A stretch of 49,611 nucleotides of DNA from Clostridia bacterium (GTDB lineage: Bacteria > Bacillota > Clostridia > TANB77 > SIG350). Location: contig JAQVRJ010000002.1 of assembly GCA_028701115.1 (NCBI GenBank), positions 1-49,611 on the forward strand, read 5' to 3'. The number at the start of each line of letters is the position of its first letter. Within the stretch, counting starts at the first letter, position 1. A model generated the notes under the pieces. The model had not been told where the DNA came from and searched no databases. It saw nothing but the letters and a program-made list of their open reading frames with translations. This document shows positions 35,411 to 43,528 of the stretch, piece by piece. The position numbers were made by a program, and so were the translations under genes.

Positions 35411-35439
35411 AAATGCAAATACATTTTGTATTTACATTT
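35411..35439 (-). terminator. Terminator of the tRNA-Leu gene
   Basis: On the minus strand AAATGTAAATAC pairs with GTATTTGCATTT (one G-U) around a five-base loop, followed by TTTTT. It begins about 11 bases after the CCA end. Confidence 0.75.
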
Positions 35440-35449
35440 TAAATTTTAT

Positions 35450-35536
35450 TGGTGCCGTTGGTGGGAGTTGAACCCACACGCTATTTCTAGCAAAAGATTT
35501 TGAGTCTTCCTTGTCTGCCAATTCCAACACAACGAC
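35450..35536 (-). tRNA. tRNA-Leu (anticodon CAA)
   Basis: The minus strand folds as a class II tRNA with encoded CCA. The acceptor is GTCGTTG/CAACGGC (one T-G pair) and the D-arm contains GGAATTGGCAGAC. The anticodon stem is GAAGA/TCTTT with loop CTCAAAA (anticodon CAA, reading UUG). The long variable arm is TTGCTAGAAATAGCG and the T-arm GTGGGTTCAACTCCCAC. The long variable arm and A73 fit leucine. Confidence 0.95.
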
Positions 35537-35544
35537 ATATTTAA

Positions 35545-35564
35545 AGGATTGATAAATCAATCCT
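35545..35564 (-). terminator. Hairpin between the 128-residue protein gene and tRNA-Leu
   Basis: AGGATTGAT and ATCAATCCT form a perfect 9-bp stem with a two-base AA loop (a larger loop in practice), eight bases upstream of the tRNA 5' end on the minus strand. The tail is only weakly T-rich, so read-through into the tRNA or a processing role is possible. Confidence 0.5.
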
Positions 35565-35583
35565 AATAAATCTAACATATCTT

Positions 35584-35970
35584 TTATTCATTTTCTACAA
35601 TAATTTCAATTTTTTCTGCAACAATTTTTGCTGGATTAGTTTCATATAGTTTTCCATCAAAAGATACTTTAACTTTCATTAATGCATTTATATCATCTAA
35701 AGTTATTATTGTTTCACCATTTAATAATTGTGTATTCTTATCTACCATTACATCCACAATATCAAATGACATCTCTCTCATTAATTCATCTTCATTAGGT
35801 ATAACAATAATTTTGGAATTATCCTTTGAAATTACTACACCAGAAAATGAATCACTTGATATACTAGTTACTGGTTTTTGTATATCTTTTTGATTCGTAA
35901 ATATAATAACTCCTGCTATTACCATTAACAATACTACTATTACTACTATTAATAATCTAAATTTATTCAT
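35584..35970 (-). CDS. Small membrane-anchored hypothetical protein
   Basis: The start MNKFRLLIVVIVVLL has a GGAGGG site; the longer ORF-track start would lie in the xerD terminator. The 128-residue product has one N-terminal helix (about 5-24) and an exposed beta-rich domain (SFSGVVISKDNSKIIVIPNEDE...NTQLLNGETIITLDDINALMKVKVSFDG), perhaps OB-like. Similar domains appear in small secreted Firmicute proteins, but no function is known. It lies between xerD and tRNA-Leu. Confidence 0.6.
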   Translation of the reverse strand: MNKFRLLIVVIVVLLMVIAGVIIFTNQKDIQKPVTSISSDSFSGVVISKDNSKIIVIPNEDELMREMSFDIVDVMVDKNTQLLNGETIITLDDINALMKVKVSFDGKLYETNPAKIVAEKIEIIVENE

Positions 35971-35981
35971 ATTATCCCTCC

Positions 35982-36010
35982 TAAAAAAATGTTGAGAATT
36001 ACATCTCAAC
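35982..36010 (-). terminator. Terminator after the XerD-like gene
   Basis: GTTGAGA and TCTCAAC form a 7-bp stem with loop TGTAAT, followed on the minus strand by ATTTTTTT. It sits immediately before the ribosome site of the next gene, so it could also act as an attenuator for that gene. Confidence 0.7.
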
Positions 36011-36019
36011 GATAATAAT

Positions 36020-36904
36020 CTATGCTCTTGGATGTGCCTTATTATAGACATCTTTTAATCTATTTTGCGTAATTGACATATATACTTGTGTTGAGCTTTT
36101 TTCTACATGACCTAACATTTCTTGAATAACATTAATATCTGCTCCATTTTCTAACAAATGTACTGCAAATGAATGTCTTAATGTATGTGGAGTTATATCT
36201 ACATTAATATTAGCTTGTTCTTGATAATACTTAATTATTTTCCAGAATCCTTGCCTTGTTAGTCTATTACCATTAACATTAACAAACAATGAGCTATTAT
36301 CTGGTGTATTCAACATATTACCTCTTGCATTTTGAACATACTCATTTAATGCTTTTAATGCCATATTTCCAATTGGTATTATTCTTTCTTTATTGTGTAA
36401 ACCAGCACATTTAATATATCCTGATTTAAAATCTACATCAGATAAATTTAAATTTATTAATTCTGTAACTCTCACACCTGTTGCATATACTAATTCAAGC
36501 ATTGCTTTATCTCTTGTGCCTTTTAAATCTACAGGTTTAGGTTGTTCTAATAATAATTCTACTTGCTCATTAGATAATATTGTTGGTGATTTTTTTTCGA
36601 TCTTTGGCGCCTCAATATCTTTTGTTGGATTATCAATAACCAATTTATCATTGTATAAATACTTATAAAATGATCTTAATGATGCAATATTTCTAGAAAT
36701 TGTTGATGGTAATTTATTTTCTTGTTCAAGACTTTCAATATATCCATTTACTATTTCTTTATTACTATTTAGGATGGTCATTTCCTTACTATTTAAATAT
36801 ACTACATAGTTTTTTATATCTCTTTTATATGACTCTAATGTGTTTTTCGATAACTTCTTTTCTTCTTTTAAATAATCTAAAAATTTTTTAATTAAATCCT
36901 CCAT
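36020..36904 (-). CDS. xerD: XerD-like tyrosine recombinase
   Basis: This 294-residue recombinase has the N-terminal SAM-like DNA-binding domain (FLDYLKEEKKLSKNTLESYKRDI). The catalytic domain contains Arg in YATGVRVTELINL, HTLRHSFAVHLLENGADI (His-x-x-Arg), LGHVEKSSTQVYMSIT (His and nucleophilic Tyr), and a C-terminal NKAHPRA typical of XerC/D. Length is that of chromosomal Xer proteins, which resolve chromosome dimers at dif. No phage or integron genes lie nearby, so an integrative-element origin is not supported. Confidence 0.85.
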   Translation of the reverse strand: MEDLIKKFLDYLKEEKKLSKNTLESYKRDIKNYVVYLNSKEMTILNSNKEIVNGYIESLEQENKLPSTISRNIASLRSFYKYLYNDKLVIDNPTKDIEAPKIEKKSPTILSNEQVELLLEQPKPVDLKGTRDKAMLELVYATGVRVTELINLNLSDVDFKSGYIKCAGLHNKERIIPIGNMALKALNEYVQNARGNMLNTPDNSSLFVNVNGNRLTRQGFWKIIKYYQEQANINVDITPHTLRHSFAVHLLENGADINVIQEMLGHVEKSSTQVYMSITQNRLKDVYNKAHPRA

Positions 36905-37244
36905 CGTCTACCCCTTATGTTAATACATATTAAGTCAATTTTTAACTATTTATCTTTTGTATATTAATCAAACAATTTACATAATAATACACAATTTTTT
37001 AAAATAATGCAAGCCTTTTTATTAAAATAATTTTAAAAACATATATTTGTAATTTTTTCTTAATATAGTTATAATTTTCCAGCGCACAACTAACTGCACC
37101 AAATATGCTACATAAATGCATTTTGCCATTAATTAAACGAATTAAAGTTTTTAAAAATTAACATCTTATCTTTAAATATTTTTTAATAATTTCATAGTAT
37201 AAAATGGCATGAAAATATTATATTTACATGGCTCAATTTTCTGT
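36905..37244. other. 340-base AT-rich intergenic region between the xerD and EndoQ-like genes
   Basis: It holds no convincing gene with a ribosome site, tRNA or riboswitch. The only notable content is a possible gene fragment at 36999-37121 (listed separately). The remainder is low-complexity A/T sequence. Confidence 0.6.
36999..37121 (-). pseudogene. Possible remnant of a class II glutamine amidotransferase N-terminus
   Basis: A 40-codon minus-strand ORF reads MHLCSIFGAVSCALENYNYIKKKL and then runs into A/T-rich sequence and a stop. CSIFGAVS resembles the N-terminal nucleophile segment (MCGIFG...) of class II glutamine amidotransferases. It lacks a ribosome site and the rest of the domain, so it would be a dead fragment. 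The match is short and may be chance. Confidence 0.2.
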
Positions 37245-38438
37245 TTAACTTTTTACTATTTTACCATATATGCCACCGCCACCTTCTTGAACAGAAAGTT
37301 TTCCTTCTCTTGCATCAATTATTAGTTTAGCATATTTTTCTCCTATTACTGACTCTATATCATCATAACCTACTTTATGTAGAATATTCATCTCTGTACC
37401 AAAATAATTTAATAATTTGTCTATAGTCTTTCCACCAATTCCAGGAATAAACTGTAATGGTATTTGATAAATATATGGTGGCCTAAACTCTGGAGATATA
37501 CTTTCTTTTTTATCTTTTATAACTTCTATCCTATCATACACCCCAACCGTTATATTTTTACTATCACAATCATCACAAGTTAATGCCGGAGCCGGCTTAT
37601 TTACATTTTTATTACATATTTCACAAAATGTTCTATGATATTTGCCCAATTTAGGATCTAATCCATAATTAGCAACAATCCCTCTTCCATCAATATTTTT
37701 TAATGCTAATAATAATTCATTATATGATATATTATTCATTCTAACTTTATTATACTCTCTAGCTATTTTAGGTAATGAATGTGCATCAGAATTTGTTAAA
37801 AATGTTTTGGTACTTAATTCAGAAATTTTATCCGCCAAATTAGTATCAGCACTTAATCCCAATTCAATACAAAAAATTCTATCGAAACTATCTTTAAATA
37901 TTTTCTTTAAACTATTCGTACAATTCCCATAAAAACTCTTATGTGGTGTAAAGCAATGTGCAGGCATTAAAAAGCCATTATACTTTTCCACAATGTTTAA
38001 TAACTGTATTGCCATTAAATCTGAACGTTGAGAACTTAATGTAATATTTTTAATATGATGTTTCATTTCATTACTAAATGCTTTAATATCTTTCAATGTT
38101 GGAAAGAAACATACATTATGTGCACTACCAATTTTACCATCTTCACGCAACTCAACAGTTTCAATTTCACTACCAAGTATTATGCATAAAGAATCCTTAT
38201 ATATAATTCCTCCATCAGGTATTTCATAAGCCTCACCTGTTGCTAAAAATTTTTCTATATCTTCTTGAACATATGGTGAACCACAATCTACTATTCCAAC
38301 TATATTTATTCCTTTTCTTTCAACACATTCTTTAGCTATATTAACAAAATTTAAACTTCTAGCTGCAGTTATTTTAATTGGTTTATTATTTTCACTTCTT
38401 CCTATATGAACATGTAAATCCACAAAGTATTCTTCCAT
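37245..38438 (-). CDS. Endonuclease Q-like PHP-domain protein
   Basis: Taking MEEYFVDLHVHIGRS as start (GGAGGG site; 10 codons inside the ORF-track start) the protein is 397 residues. It has a PHP domain (DLHVHIGRS, IVDCGSP, LGSEIETVE, MPAHCFTPHKSFYG and SDAHSLPKIAREYN) and a zinc-finger-like CEICNKNVNKPAPALTCDDC. The C-terminal part contains a helix-hairpin-helix-like FIPGIGGKTIDKLLNYFG and ends GGGGIYGKI. This fits the TIGR00375/EndoQ family that nicks DNA 5' of deaminated bases. It follows rnhA by one base, suggesting a shared repair role. Confidence 0.8.
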   Translation of the reverse strand: MEEYFVDLHVHIGRSENNKPIKITAARSLNFVNIAKECVERKGINIVGIVDCGSPYVQEDIEKFLATGEAYEIPDGGIIYKDSLCIILGSEIETVELREDGKIGSAHNVCFFPTLKDIKAFSNEMKHHIKNITLSSQRSDLMAIQLLNIVEKYNGFLMPAHCFTPHKSFYGNCTNSLKKIFKDSFDRIFCIELGLSADTNLADKISELSTKTFLTNSDAHSLPKIAREYNKVRMNNISYNELLLALKNIDGRGIVANYGLDPKLGKYHRTFCEICNKNVNKPAPALTCDDCDSKNITVGVYDRIEVIKDKKESISPEFRPPYIYQIPLQFIPGIGGKTIDKLLNYFGTEMNILHKVGYDDIESVIGEKYAKLIIDAREGKLSVQEGGGGIYGKIVKS

Positions 38439-38439
38439 C

Positions 38440-38880
38440 TTACCCTCCAATTTTATTAATTGCTTCAACAGCTAATTCATCACATCTGTTATTATTTTCA
38501 TTATCACTATGACCTTTTACTTTAATAAAAGTATATGTATGTTTTTCTAATAAAGATATTAATTCTAACCATTGTTCTTTATTCTTAACTGGTTTTTTAG
38601 CAGAATTCTTCCAATTGTTTTTTATCCAATTAGATATCCATTTTTGCTCAAAAGCATTAACTACATAAGCACTATCACTATATATTTCTATACTGCATTC
38701 TTCTTTCAAAAGTTTTAGAGCTTCTATAACAGCTTGTAATTCCATTTGATTATTAGTAGTGTCCTTTTTACCACCACTAATCTCTTTTTTTACATCATTA
38801 TAAATTAATATTGCACCCCATCCACCTGGTCCAGGATTACCACTACAAGCACCATCTGTATATATTTTTACATTTTTCAC
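38440..38880 (-). CDS. rnhA: Ribonuclease HI
   Basis: This 146-residue enzyme cleaves RNA in RNA-DNA hybrids. The four catalytic acidic residues are visible: [39 protein letters not shown] and RCDELAVEA. The His loop is [12 protein letters not shown] and a basic handle [20 protein letters not shown] is present. Length is normal. It is co-transcribed with the EndoQ-like gene. Confidence 0.95.
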   Translation of the reverse strand: MKNVKIYTDGACSGNPGPGGWGAILIYNDVKKEISGGKKDTTNNQMELQAVIEALKLLKEECSIEIYSDSAYVVNAFEQKWISNWIKNNWKNSAKKPVKNKEQWLELISLLEKHTYTFIKVKGHSDNENNNRCDELAVEAINKIGG

Positions 38881-38921
38881 ATTATCACCAAAATGAATAT
38901 ATCATATTTATCTTAAAAAAT

Positions 38922-38949
38922 CAAAAAAATGATAATATAATTATATCAT
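38922..38949 (-). terminator. Terminator after the acidic-tailed membrane protein
   Basis: ATGATA and TATCAT flank a short AT stem (ATGATATAATTATATTATCAT on the minus strand), followed by TTTTTTT. It overlaps the preceding stop codon. Confidence 0.55.
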
Positions 38950-39566
38950 CATTGAATTTTATACCTCTTATCTTCCTCTTCATCTTCCTCTTCATCAAAT
39001 TTATGAAAATATTTTAAAAGTATTTTTACAAATAAATAAACATATATGGCTACTGATATTAATACTCCTAATAAACTAAAGGATAAATTAAAATACAAAT
39101 AATCAATAACAATAAACATACACACAATATTTATAACTGTATAAAACAAAATTCTGAATATATTTAAAAATTCTCCATATCTTGCATAATATAATACAAT
39201 GGAATATATATATGCTAATAATGCCACACAAACAAGAATTAAGCATAATTGAATCGAAAATTCATTCATATTCCAAAAAATTACAAAAACAACCATACAT
39301 AATATTGTTACAATAACTATAATAGAATTATGTACTTTCTCAGTAATTTCACAATAAGTATAATATATTACTTCTGTTGGGAATGCATCTCCATACTTTA
39401 TCAATAGTAAAGTAAATACTAAATTTGTTATTTGTATAAACAGAAAGGCACCACTTAATGCAATATACCACTGTATATCGATTGTGTTCTTTAACAATAC
39501 AAATATGAATATCCATATTGAAGGAGTAATCATATACTTAATTAAGGACTGATTAATTAATTTCAT
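38949..39566 (-). CDS. Polytopic membrane protein with acidic C-terminus
   Basis: This 205-residue protein has about six hydrophobic helices and a cytoplasmic-looking tail DEEEDEEEDKRYKIQ. A family is not recognised. An interhelical loop carries KYGDAFPTEVIYYTYCEITEKVHNS. It is divergent from tmcAL and has a good promoter. It may be a single-gene unit. Confidence 0.55.
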   Translation of the reverse strand: MKLINQSLIKYMITPSIWIFIFVLLKNTIDIQWYIALSGAFLFIQITNLVFTLLLIKYGDAFPTEVIYYTYCEITEKVHNSIIVIVTILCMVVFVIFWNMNEFSIQLCLILVCVALLAYIYSIVLYYARYGEFLNIFRILFYTVINIVCMFIVIDYLYFNLSFSLLGVLISVAIYVYLFVKILLKYFHKFDEEEDEEEDKRYKIQ

Positions 39567-39587
39567 AATATCATCTTTTACATATTT

Positions 39588-39616
39588 ATTATACTCTTTT
39601 TACACAGTTTTCTCAA
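39588..39616 (-). promoter_or_regulatory. Promoter of the acidic-tailed membrane protein gene
   Basis: On the minus strand TTGAGA and TATAAT are separated by 17 bases, about 20 bases before the start codon. Confidence 0.6.
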
Positions 39617-39637
39617 TACTTCTTTATTATTTATAAT
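39610..39637 (+). promoter_or_regulatory. Candidate promoter of tmcAL
   Basis: On the plus strand TTCTCA and TATAAT are separated by 16 bases, overlapping the divergent promoter at its -35 region. The -35 is a poor match (4/6). Confidence 0.4.
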
Positions 39638-39668
39638 ATTTATGGTAATATATATATGTGGTGATTTA

Positions 39669-40832
39669 ATGAAAACTTTAGGTATTATTGCTGAATACAA
39701 CCCATTTCACAATGGACACCTGTATCATCTAAACGAAAGTAAAAAAATAGTTAATCCAGATTGTACAATATGCATAATTAGCGGCAACTTTATTCAAAGA
39801 GGGCAACCAAGCATATATAACAAATGGGTTAAAGCTAAAACAGCATTAAAAGCAGGTATAAATCTTGTAATAGAACTGCCTACATATTATGCTGTTAATA
39901 ATGCTGAAAATTTTTCAAAATATAGCATAGATATTTTTAATGCTTTAAATGTATCAGATATTTCTTTTGGTGCTGAAACAGACAATATAACAGTTTTAAA
40001 AAATATCGCAAACATTTTAATAAGTGAACCTGATGAATATAAATATATTTTAAAAGAAGAATTAAATAAGGGCACTCTATTTGCTAAGGCAAGTGAAATT
40101 GCAATTTTAAGTACTTTAAAAGATGAATCATATAACAATATTTTAAACAATTCAAATAATATATTAGCAATAGAATATTTAAAAGCAATTAAAAGAACAA
40201 ATAGTAGTATTATTCCACATGCGATTAAAAGAACAAATAATTATTTAGATACAAAAATTAATAATACTATTTGCAGTGCAACAGCTATTCGCACTGCATT
40301 AGAAAAAAATGAAAACATAAAAAACGTAATACCAGACTTTACATATAATATTATTACAAAAGAACAACCAAAATTTCTAAAAGAGTTTGAAAAAGAAATA
40401 CTTTTTAAAATTAGATCTATGTATTCTAATGAACTAAAAAATATTTTAGAAGTTACAGAAGGGCTAGAAAATAGGCTAAAAGATAATTGTTTTAAAACTG
40501 ATGATATATATGAATTTATACAACTAATGAATACCAAACGTTTTACACAAACAAAAATTTCAAGAATATTAATTCATATCCTATTAAATATGACTAAAGA
40601 AGAATTTGAAAATATAAACAACAAATATATTAGAGTTTTAGCTTTTGATAACATAGGAGAACAATTTTTAAAAGAAAATAGTAAACAATGTTCTATACCT
40701 ATTATTACTTCTATAAAAAAATATATTGATACATATGGTAATAATACTTTATTGAATACAGATATATTAGCATCAAATTTATATTGCAAAGAAAACAATA
40801 TTGATTTTACACAAAAAATAATAAAAGAATAG
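39669..40832 (+). CDS. tmcAL: tRNA(Met) cytidine acetate ligase
   Basis: This 387-residue protein (start MKTLGIIAEYNPFHNGH, GGTGAT site) belongs to the YlbM/TmcAL family, which activates acetate with ATP to form N4-acetylcytidine at the wobble position of elongator tRNA-Met. The nucleotidylyltransferase motif is NPFHNGHLYHL, with SGNFIQRGQPSIYNKW and ISFGAETDN following. The helical C-terminal half is typical. Length is normal. It is the only plus-strand gene of the window and forms its own transcript. Confidence 0.9.
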   Translation: MKTLGIIAEYNPFHNGHLYHLNESKKIVNPDCTICIISGNFIQRGQPSIYNKWVKAKTALKAGINLVIELPTYYAVNNAENFSKYSIDIFNALNVSDISFGAETDNITVLKNIANILISEPDEYKYILKEELNKGTLFAKASEIAILSTLKDESYNNILNNSNNILAIEYLKAIKRTNSSIIPHAIKRTNNYLDTKINNTICSATAIRTALEKNENIKNVIPDFTYNIITKEQPKFLKEFEKEILFKIRSMYSNELKNILEVTEGLENRLKDNCFKTDDIYEFIQLMNTKRFTQTKISRILIHILLNMTKEEFENINNKYIRVLAFDNIGEQFLKENSKQCSIPIITSIKKYIDTYGNNTLLNTDILASNLYCKENNIDFTQKIIKE

Positions 40833-40860
40833 AAATATATTTTTAAAAAATATAACATAA

Positions 40861-40893
40861 AATAGGGTTTAATTTTAAATTAAACCCTATTTT
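40861..40893. terminator. Bidirectional terminator between tmcAL and the convergent gene
   Basis: AAATAGGGTTTAATTT and AAATTAAACCCTATTT are perfect 16-base complements separated by a single T (the real loop is larger). A T-run follows on the plus strand and an AT-rich run on the minus strand, so it can serve tmcAL and the convergent gene. Confidence 0.85.
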
Positions 40894-40928
40894 TATATTA
40901 TGCTAATTCTTTTCCTATTTAATAATAT

Positions 40929-41825
40929 TTATTCTTCTAAATTTTTAAATTTAATAACAGCTATTATAATTATTACTAAAATAATTATACTTAATCCACC
41001 TACTATTGAATAACAAATTATATTATTTTTTAAGTTTTGTGCATCAATAGCTTCTTTTTCCAATCTTTTTTGTTCTTCAATTGCTTCATAATCAATCCTT
41101 GGAAAATCCAATATATATTCTGCATCAGCTTCTTCTAATGTTTGTATTACATCAGTTTCAATTAATTGCGTATAATCATTATTAAAATCTGTATATTTAA
41201 TAATCTTATTATTTATACTATCATAAAAGCCTTTTACATATGCATTATATTTTAATAAATACAGTTGTGGCTCTAATGTTGTATATGAACTCATAATATT
41301 TTGTATACTTTCTGCTTCAAATAAACCTGGATCAATAAAATCTACAATTCTATTATCCTCAATTTGAACATATGCAATAGTAATACCTTTACACATCATT
41401 TCTACATAATATATTTTTTCTATTTTTATAACTAAATCTAAATTATCTTTTAATGTATTAGCTAAAATTTGCAAATCTAATTCATCAAAATCTATACTGC
41501 ACCCACCTATTACTCTACCAAAAGATATCGTATCAATTGTTGCTCCATCATCCCATGATACTACACCTAATTTATTGACATAATAGTTTTTTTCAGATAA
41601 ATCTTGTACCATTACCTCTTCTTGCTTAAATCCAAAAATACTATATAATCTTCTATTTTCAAGATCATCTAATAATTGAAATTTACCTTCTGTTTCATTA
41701 ACTATTGCAGTTGTTGGTGAAATTGAAGTAACATCAATTAGATTCTCATTAAACACTTCTGTTGCAAATGCTACCGTTGATATAATTAGTAATTGCATTA
41801 TAAATAATATAAATAATTTTTTCAT
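40929..41825 (-). CDS. Exported, C-terminally anchored hypothetical protein
   Basis: Start MKKLFILFIMQLLII (AAGGAGA site, 17 codons inside the ORF-track start) gives about 298 residues. It has a signal peptide ending near VAFA, an extracellular domain (GFKQEEVMVQDLSEKNYYVNKLGVVSWDDGATIDTISFGRVIGG), a charged helix (IDYEAIEEQKRLEKEAIDAQ) and a C-terminal transmembrane segment (YSIVGGLSIIILVIIIIAVI). No family is recognised. Its own promoter overlaps the gltX end. Confidence 0.6.
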   Translation of the reverse strand: MKKLFILFIMQLLIISTVAFATEVFNENLIDVTSISPTTAIVNETEGKFQLLDDLENRRLYSIFGFKQEEVMVQDLSEKNYYVNKLGVVSWDDGATIDTISFGRVIGGCSIDFDELDLQILANTLKDNLDLVIKIEKIYYVEMMCKGITIAYVQIEDNRIVDFIDPGLFEAESIQNIMSSYTTLEPQLYLLKYNAYVKGFYDSINNKIIKYTDFNNDYTQLIETDVIQTLEEADAEYILDFPRIDYEAIEEQKRLEKEAIDAQNLKNNIICYSIVGGLSIIILVIIIIAVIKFKNLEE

Positions 41826-41847
41826 TATATTCTCCTTATATATTTGT

Positions 41848-41876
41848 ATAATATCAAAGTAAAAGCAATAAATCAA
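41848..41876 (-). promoter_or_regulatory. Promoter of the exported hypothetical gene
   Basis: On the minus strand TTGATT and TATTAT are separated by 17 bases, starting within two bases of the gltX stop codon. Confidence 0.5.
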
Positions 41877-41877
41877 G

Positions 41878-43527
41878 TTATTTTATATATTTTTCTATTC
41901 TTATATTAATTCTTTCTTTACCTAATGCTTTTAATAATTCATACAAATCTGGAGTCATTTGTCTTGTTGTAATGGCAACTCTAATTACCATACTAACATC
42001 TCCAACATGTCCTTTGAATTTTTCTGGATGTTCTTTATAATCCTTTACTTCTCTAGCATACCCAAGTTTTTCAGATATATCTTTTATTTTATTAAACCAT
42101 ATATCTTTATCATCATTTACATCATAAACTTTGATATACTCATTTAATATATTAGTAATTTCATTTTTATCATTTATTGTTTGATATACATATTCATATT
42201 CTTTTGCAAGAAATATTTCATCATACATATATTCCAATACATCTCTTAAATCAGACCATTTAGAAATATCTTTTCTTATTTTTTTACCTGTTCTTTCTAT
42301 ATCTAATAAATTAATTGTATAATCTTTATACTTTTCCATAAGGGTAGCTAATTCTACATCATAAATTTTTGCCCATTGCAATCCTAAATCATACACTTCT
42401 TGTGCAGTCATTCTTGCAATAGCATTTTTAGAAACATCTAATAATTTTATATGATCAAACAATGCTCCACTTGGACTCATCTTGTTTATATTAAATTCGA
42501 ATTCAGATAAATCTTTATCTTGATTACTTCTTCTCCATTGTTCAAAATTTGAATTCATCAAATTATATAAGTATTCTTTTACAGAAATTACTGGTATACC
42601 TTCTTGAGTATAATAACTTACAGCAGCTTCTGGATCTTTTCTTTTACTTAATTTACGTTTAGCACCATCTTCTTCTTTCATAATTGGTGCAACGTGAATA
42701 TATTTAGGTACTTTAAATCCAAGCATTGTAAATAATTGTATATGTAATGGTACAGAAGATATCCATTCATCACCTCTTATAACATGTGTTGTTCTCATCA
42801 AATGATCATCTACAACATGTGCAAAATGGTAAGTTGGTAACCCATCAGATTTTAATATTACTATATCTTGGTCATTTTCAGGAAATTCTATTTCACCCTT
42901 AATTCCATCCTTATATTGAATCTTTTTATTATAGTCTCCCATTGATCTTAAACGAATAATATACTTTTCACCATTTTTAATTTTTTCAATCATTTGATCA
43001 ACTGTTAAATTTCTACATTTAGCAAATGATCTATAATATCCTGTTCTTACTTTTAATTTTTCTTGTTCTTCTCTTAAAGAATTTAAATCATCTTCTGTGC
43101 AAAAGCATGGATAAGCTTTTCCTTCTGCTATTAAATATTTAACATATGCCTGATATATATCTTTTCTTTTACTTTGTACATATGGTCCATAATTTCCTAC
43201 TTCATCAAATTCATTAACCATACCTTCATCAAAAACTATTCCATATTGAGCTAAACTATTAACAATTTCACTTATTCCATTTTCTACTTCTCTTTTCTTA
43301 TCTGTATCTTCTATCCTTAAATAGAAAACTCCACCTTTTGTTTCTCTAAATAATTTATTTATACAAGAAATATATAATGAACCTAAATGTATAAAACCAG
43401 TTGGACTTGGAGCAAATCGTACTACAACTTCTCCTTCTTTTAAATCTCTTGGTTTATACAATTCTTCATAATATGAAATATCTTTATCTATATTAGGTAA
43501 AGTTAAATCTGCTAACTCTTTACTCAT
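41878..43527 (-). CDS. gltX: Glutamyl-tRNA synthetase
   Basis: This 549-residue class I synthetase has the HIGH-type motif APSPTGFIHLGSLYIS (about 40-55), YLRIEDTDKKR, HVIRGDEWISS and the KMSKS-type motif KRKLSKRK. The helical anticodon-binding domain is present in the last 200 residues. The protein is longer than the common ~485-residue form, as in a Clostridia subgroup. It charges tRNA-Glu (or also tRNA-Gln in organisms using the amidotransferase route). It begins one base after RNase J ends and should be co-transcribed with it. Confidence 0.93.
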   Translation of the reverse strand: MSKELADLTLPNIDKDISYYEELYKPRDLKEGEVVVRFAPSPTGFIHLGSLYISCINKLFRETKGGVFYLRIEDTDKKREVENGISEIVNSLAQYGIVFDEGMVNEFDEVGNYGPYVQSKRKDIYQAYVKYLIAEGKAYPCFCTEDDLNSLREEQEKLKVRTGYYRSFAKCRNLTVDQMIEKIKNGEKYIIRLRSMGDYNKKIQYKDGIKGEIEFPENDQDIVILKSDGLPTYHFAHVVDDHLMRTTHVIRGDEWISSVPLHIQLFTMLGFKVPKYIHVAPIMKEEDGAKRKLSKRKDPEAAVSYYTQEGIPVISVKEYLYNLMNSNFEQWRRSNQDKDLSEFEFNINKMSPSGALFDHIKLLDVSKNAIARMTAQEVYDLGLQWAKIYDVELATLMEKYKDYTINLLDIERTGKKIRKDISKWSDLRDVLEYMYDEIFLAKEYEYVYQTINDKNEITNILNEYIKVYDVNDDKDIWFNKIKDISEKLGYAREVKDYKEHPEKFKGHVGDVSMVIRVAITTRQMTPDLYELLKALGKERINIRIEKYIK

Positions 43528-43528
43528 T

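Noticed and set aside
35450-36904. Tyrosine recombinase close to a tRNA gene as sign of an integrated element
   Set aside because: The recombinase has the length and ending of chromosomal XerC/D, and no phage, conjugation or duplicate attachment sequence was seen at the tRNA 3' end.
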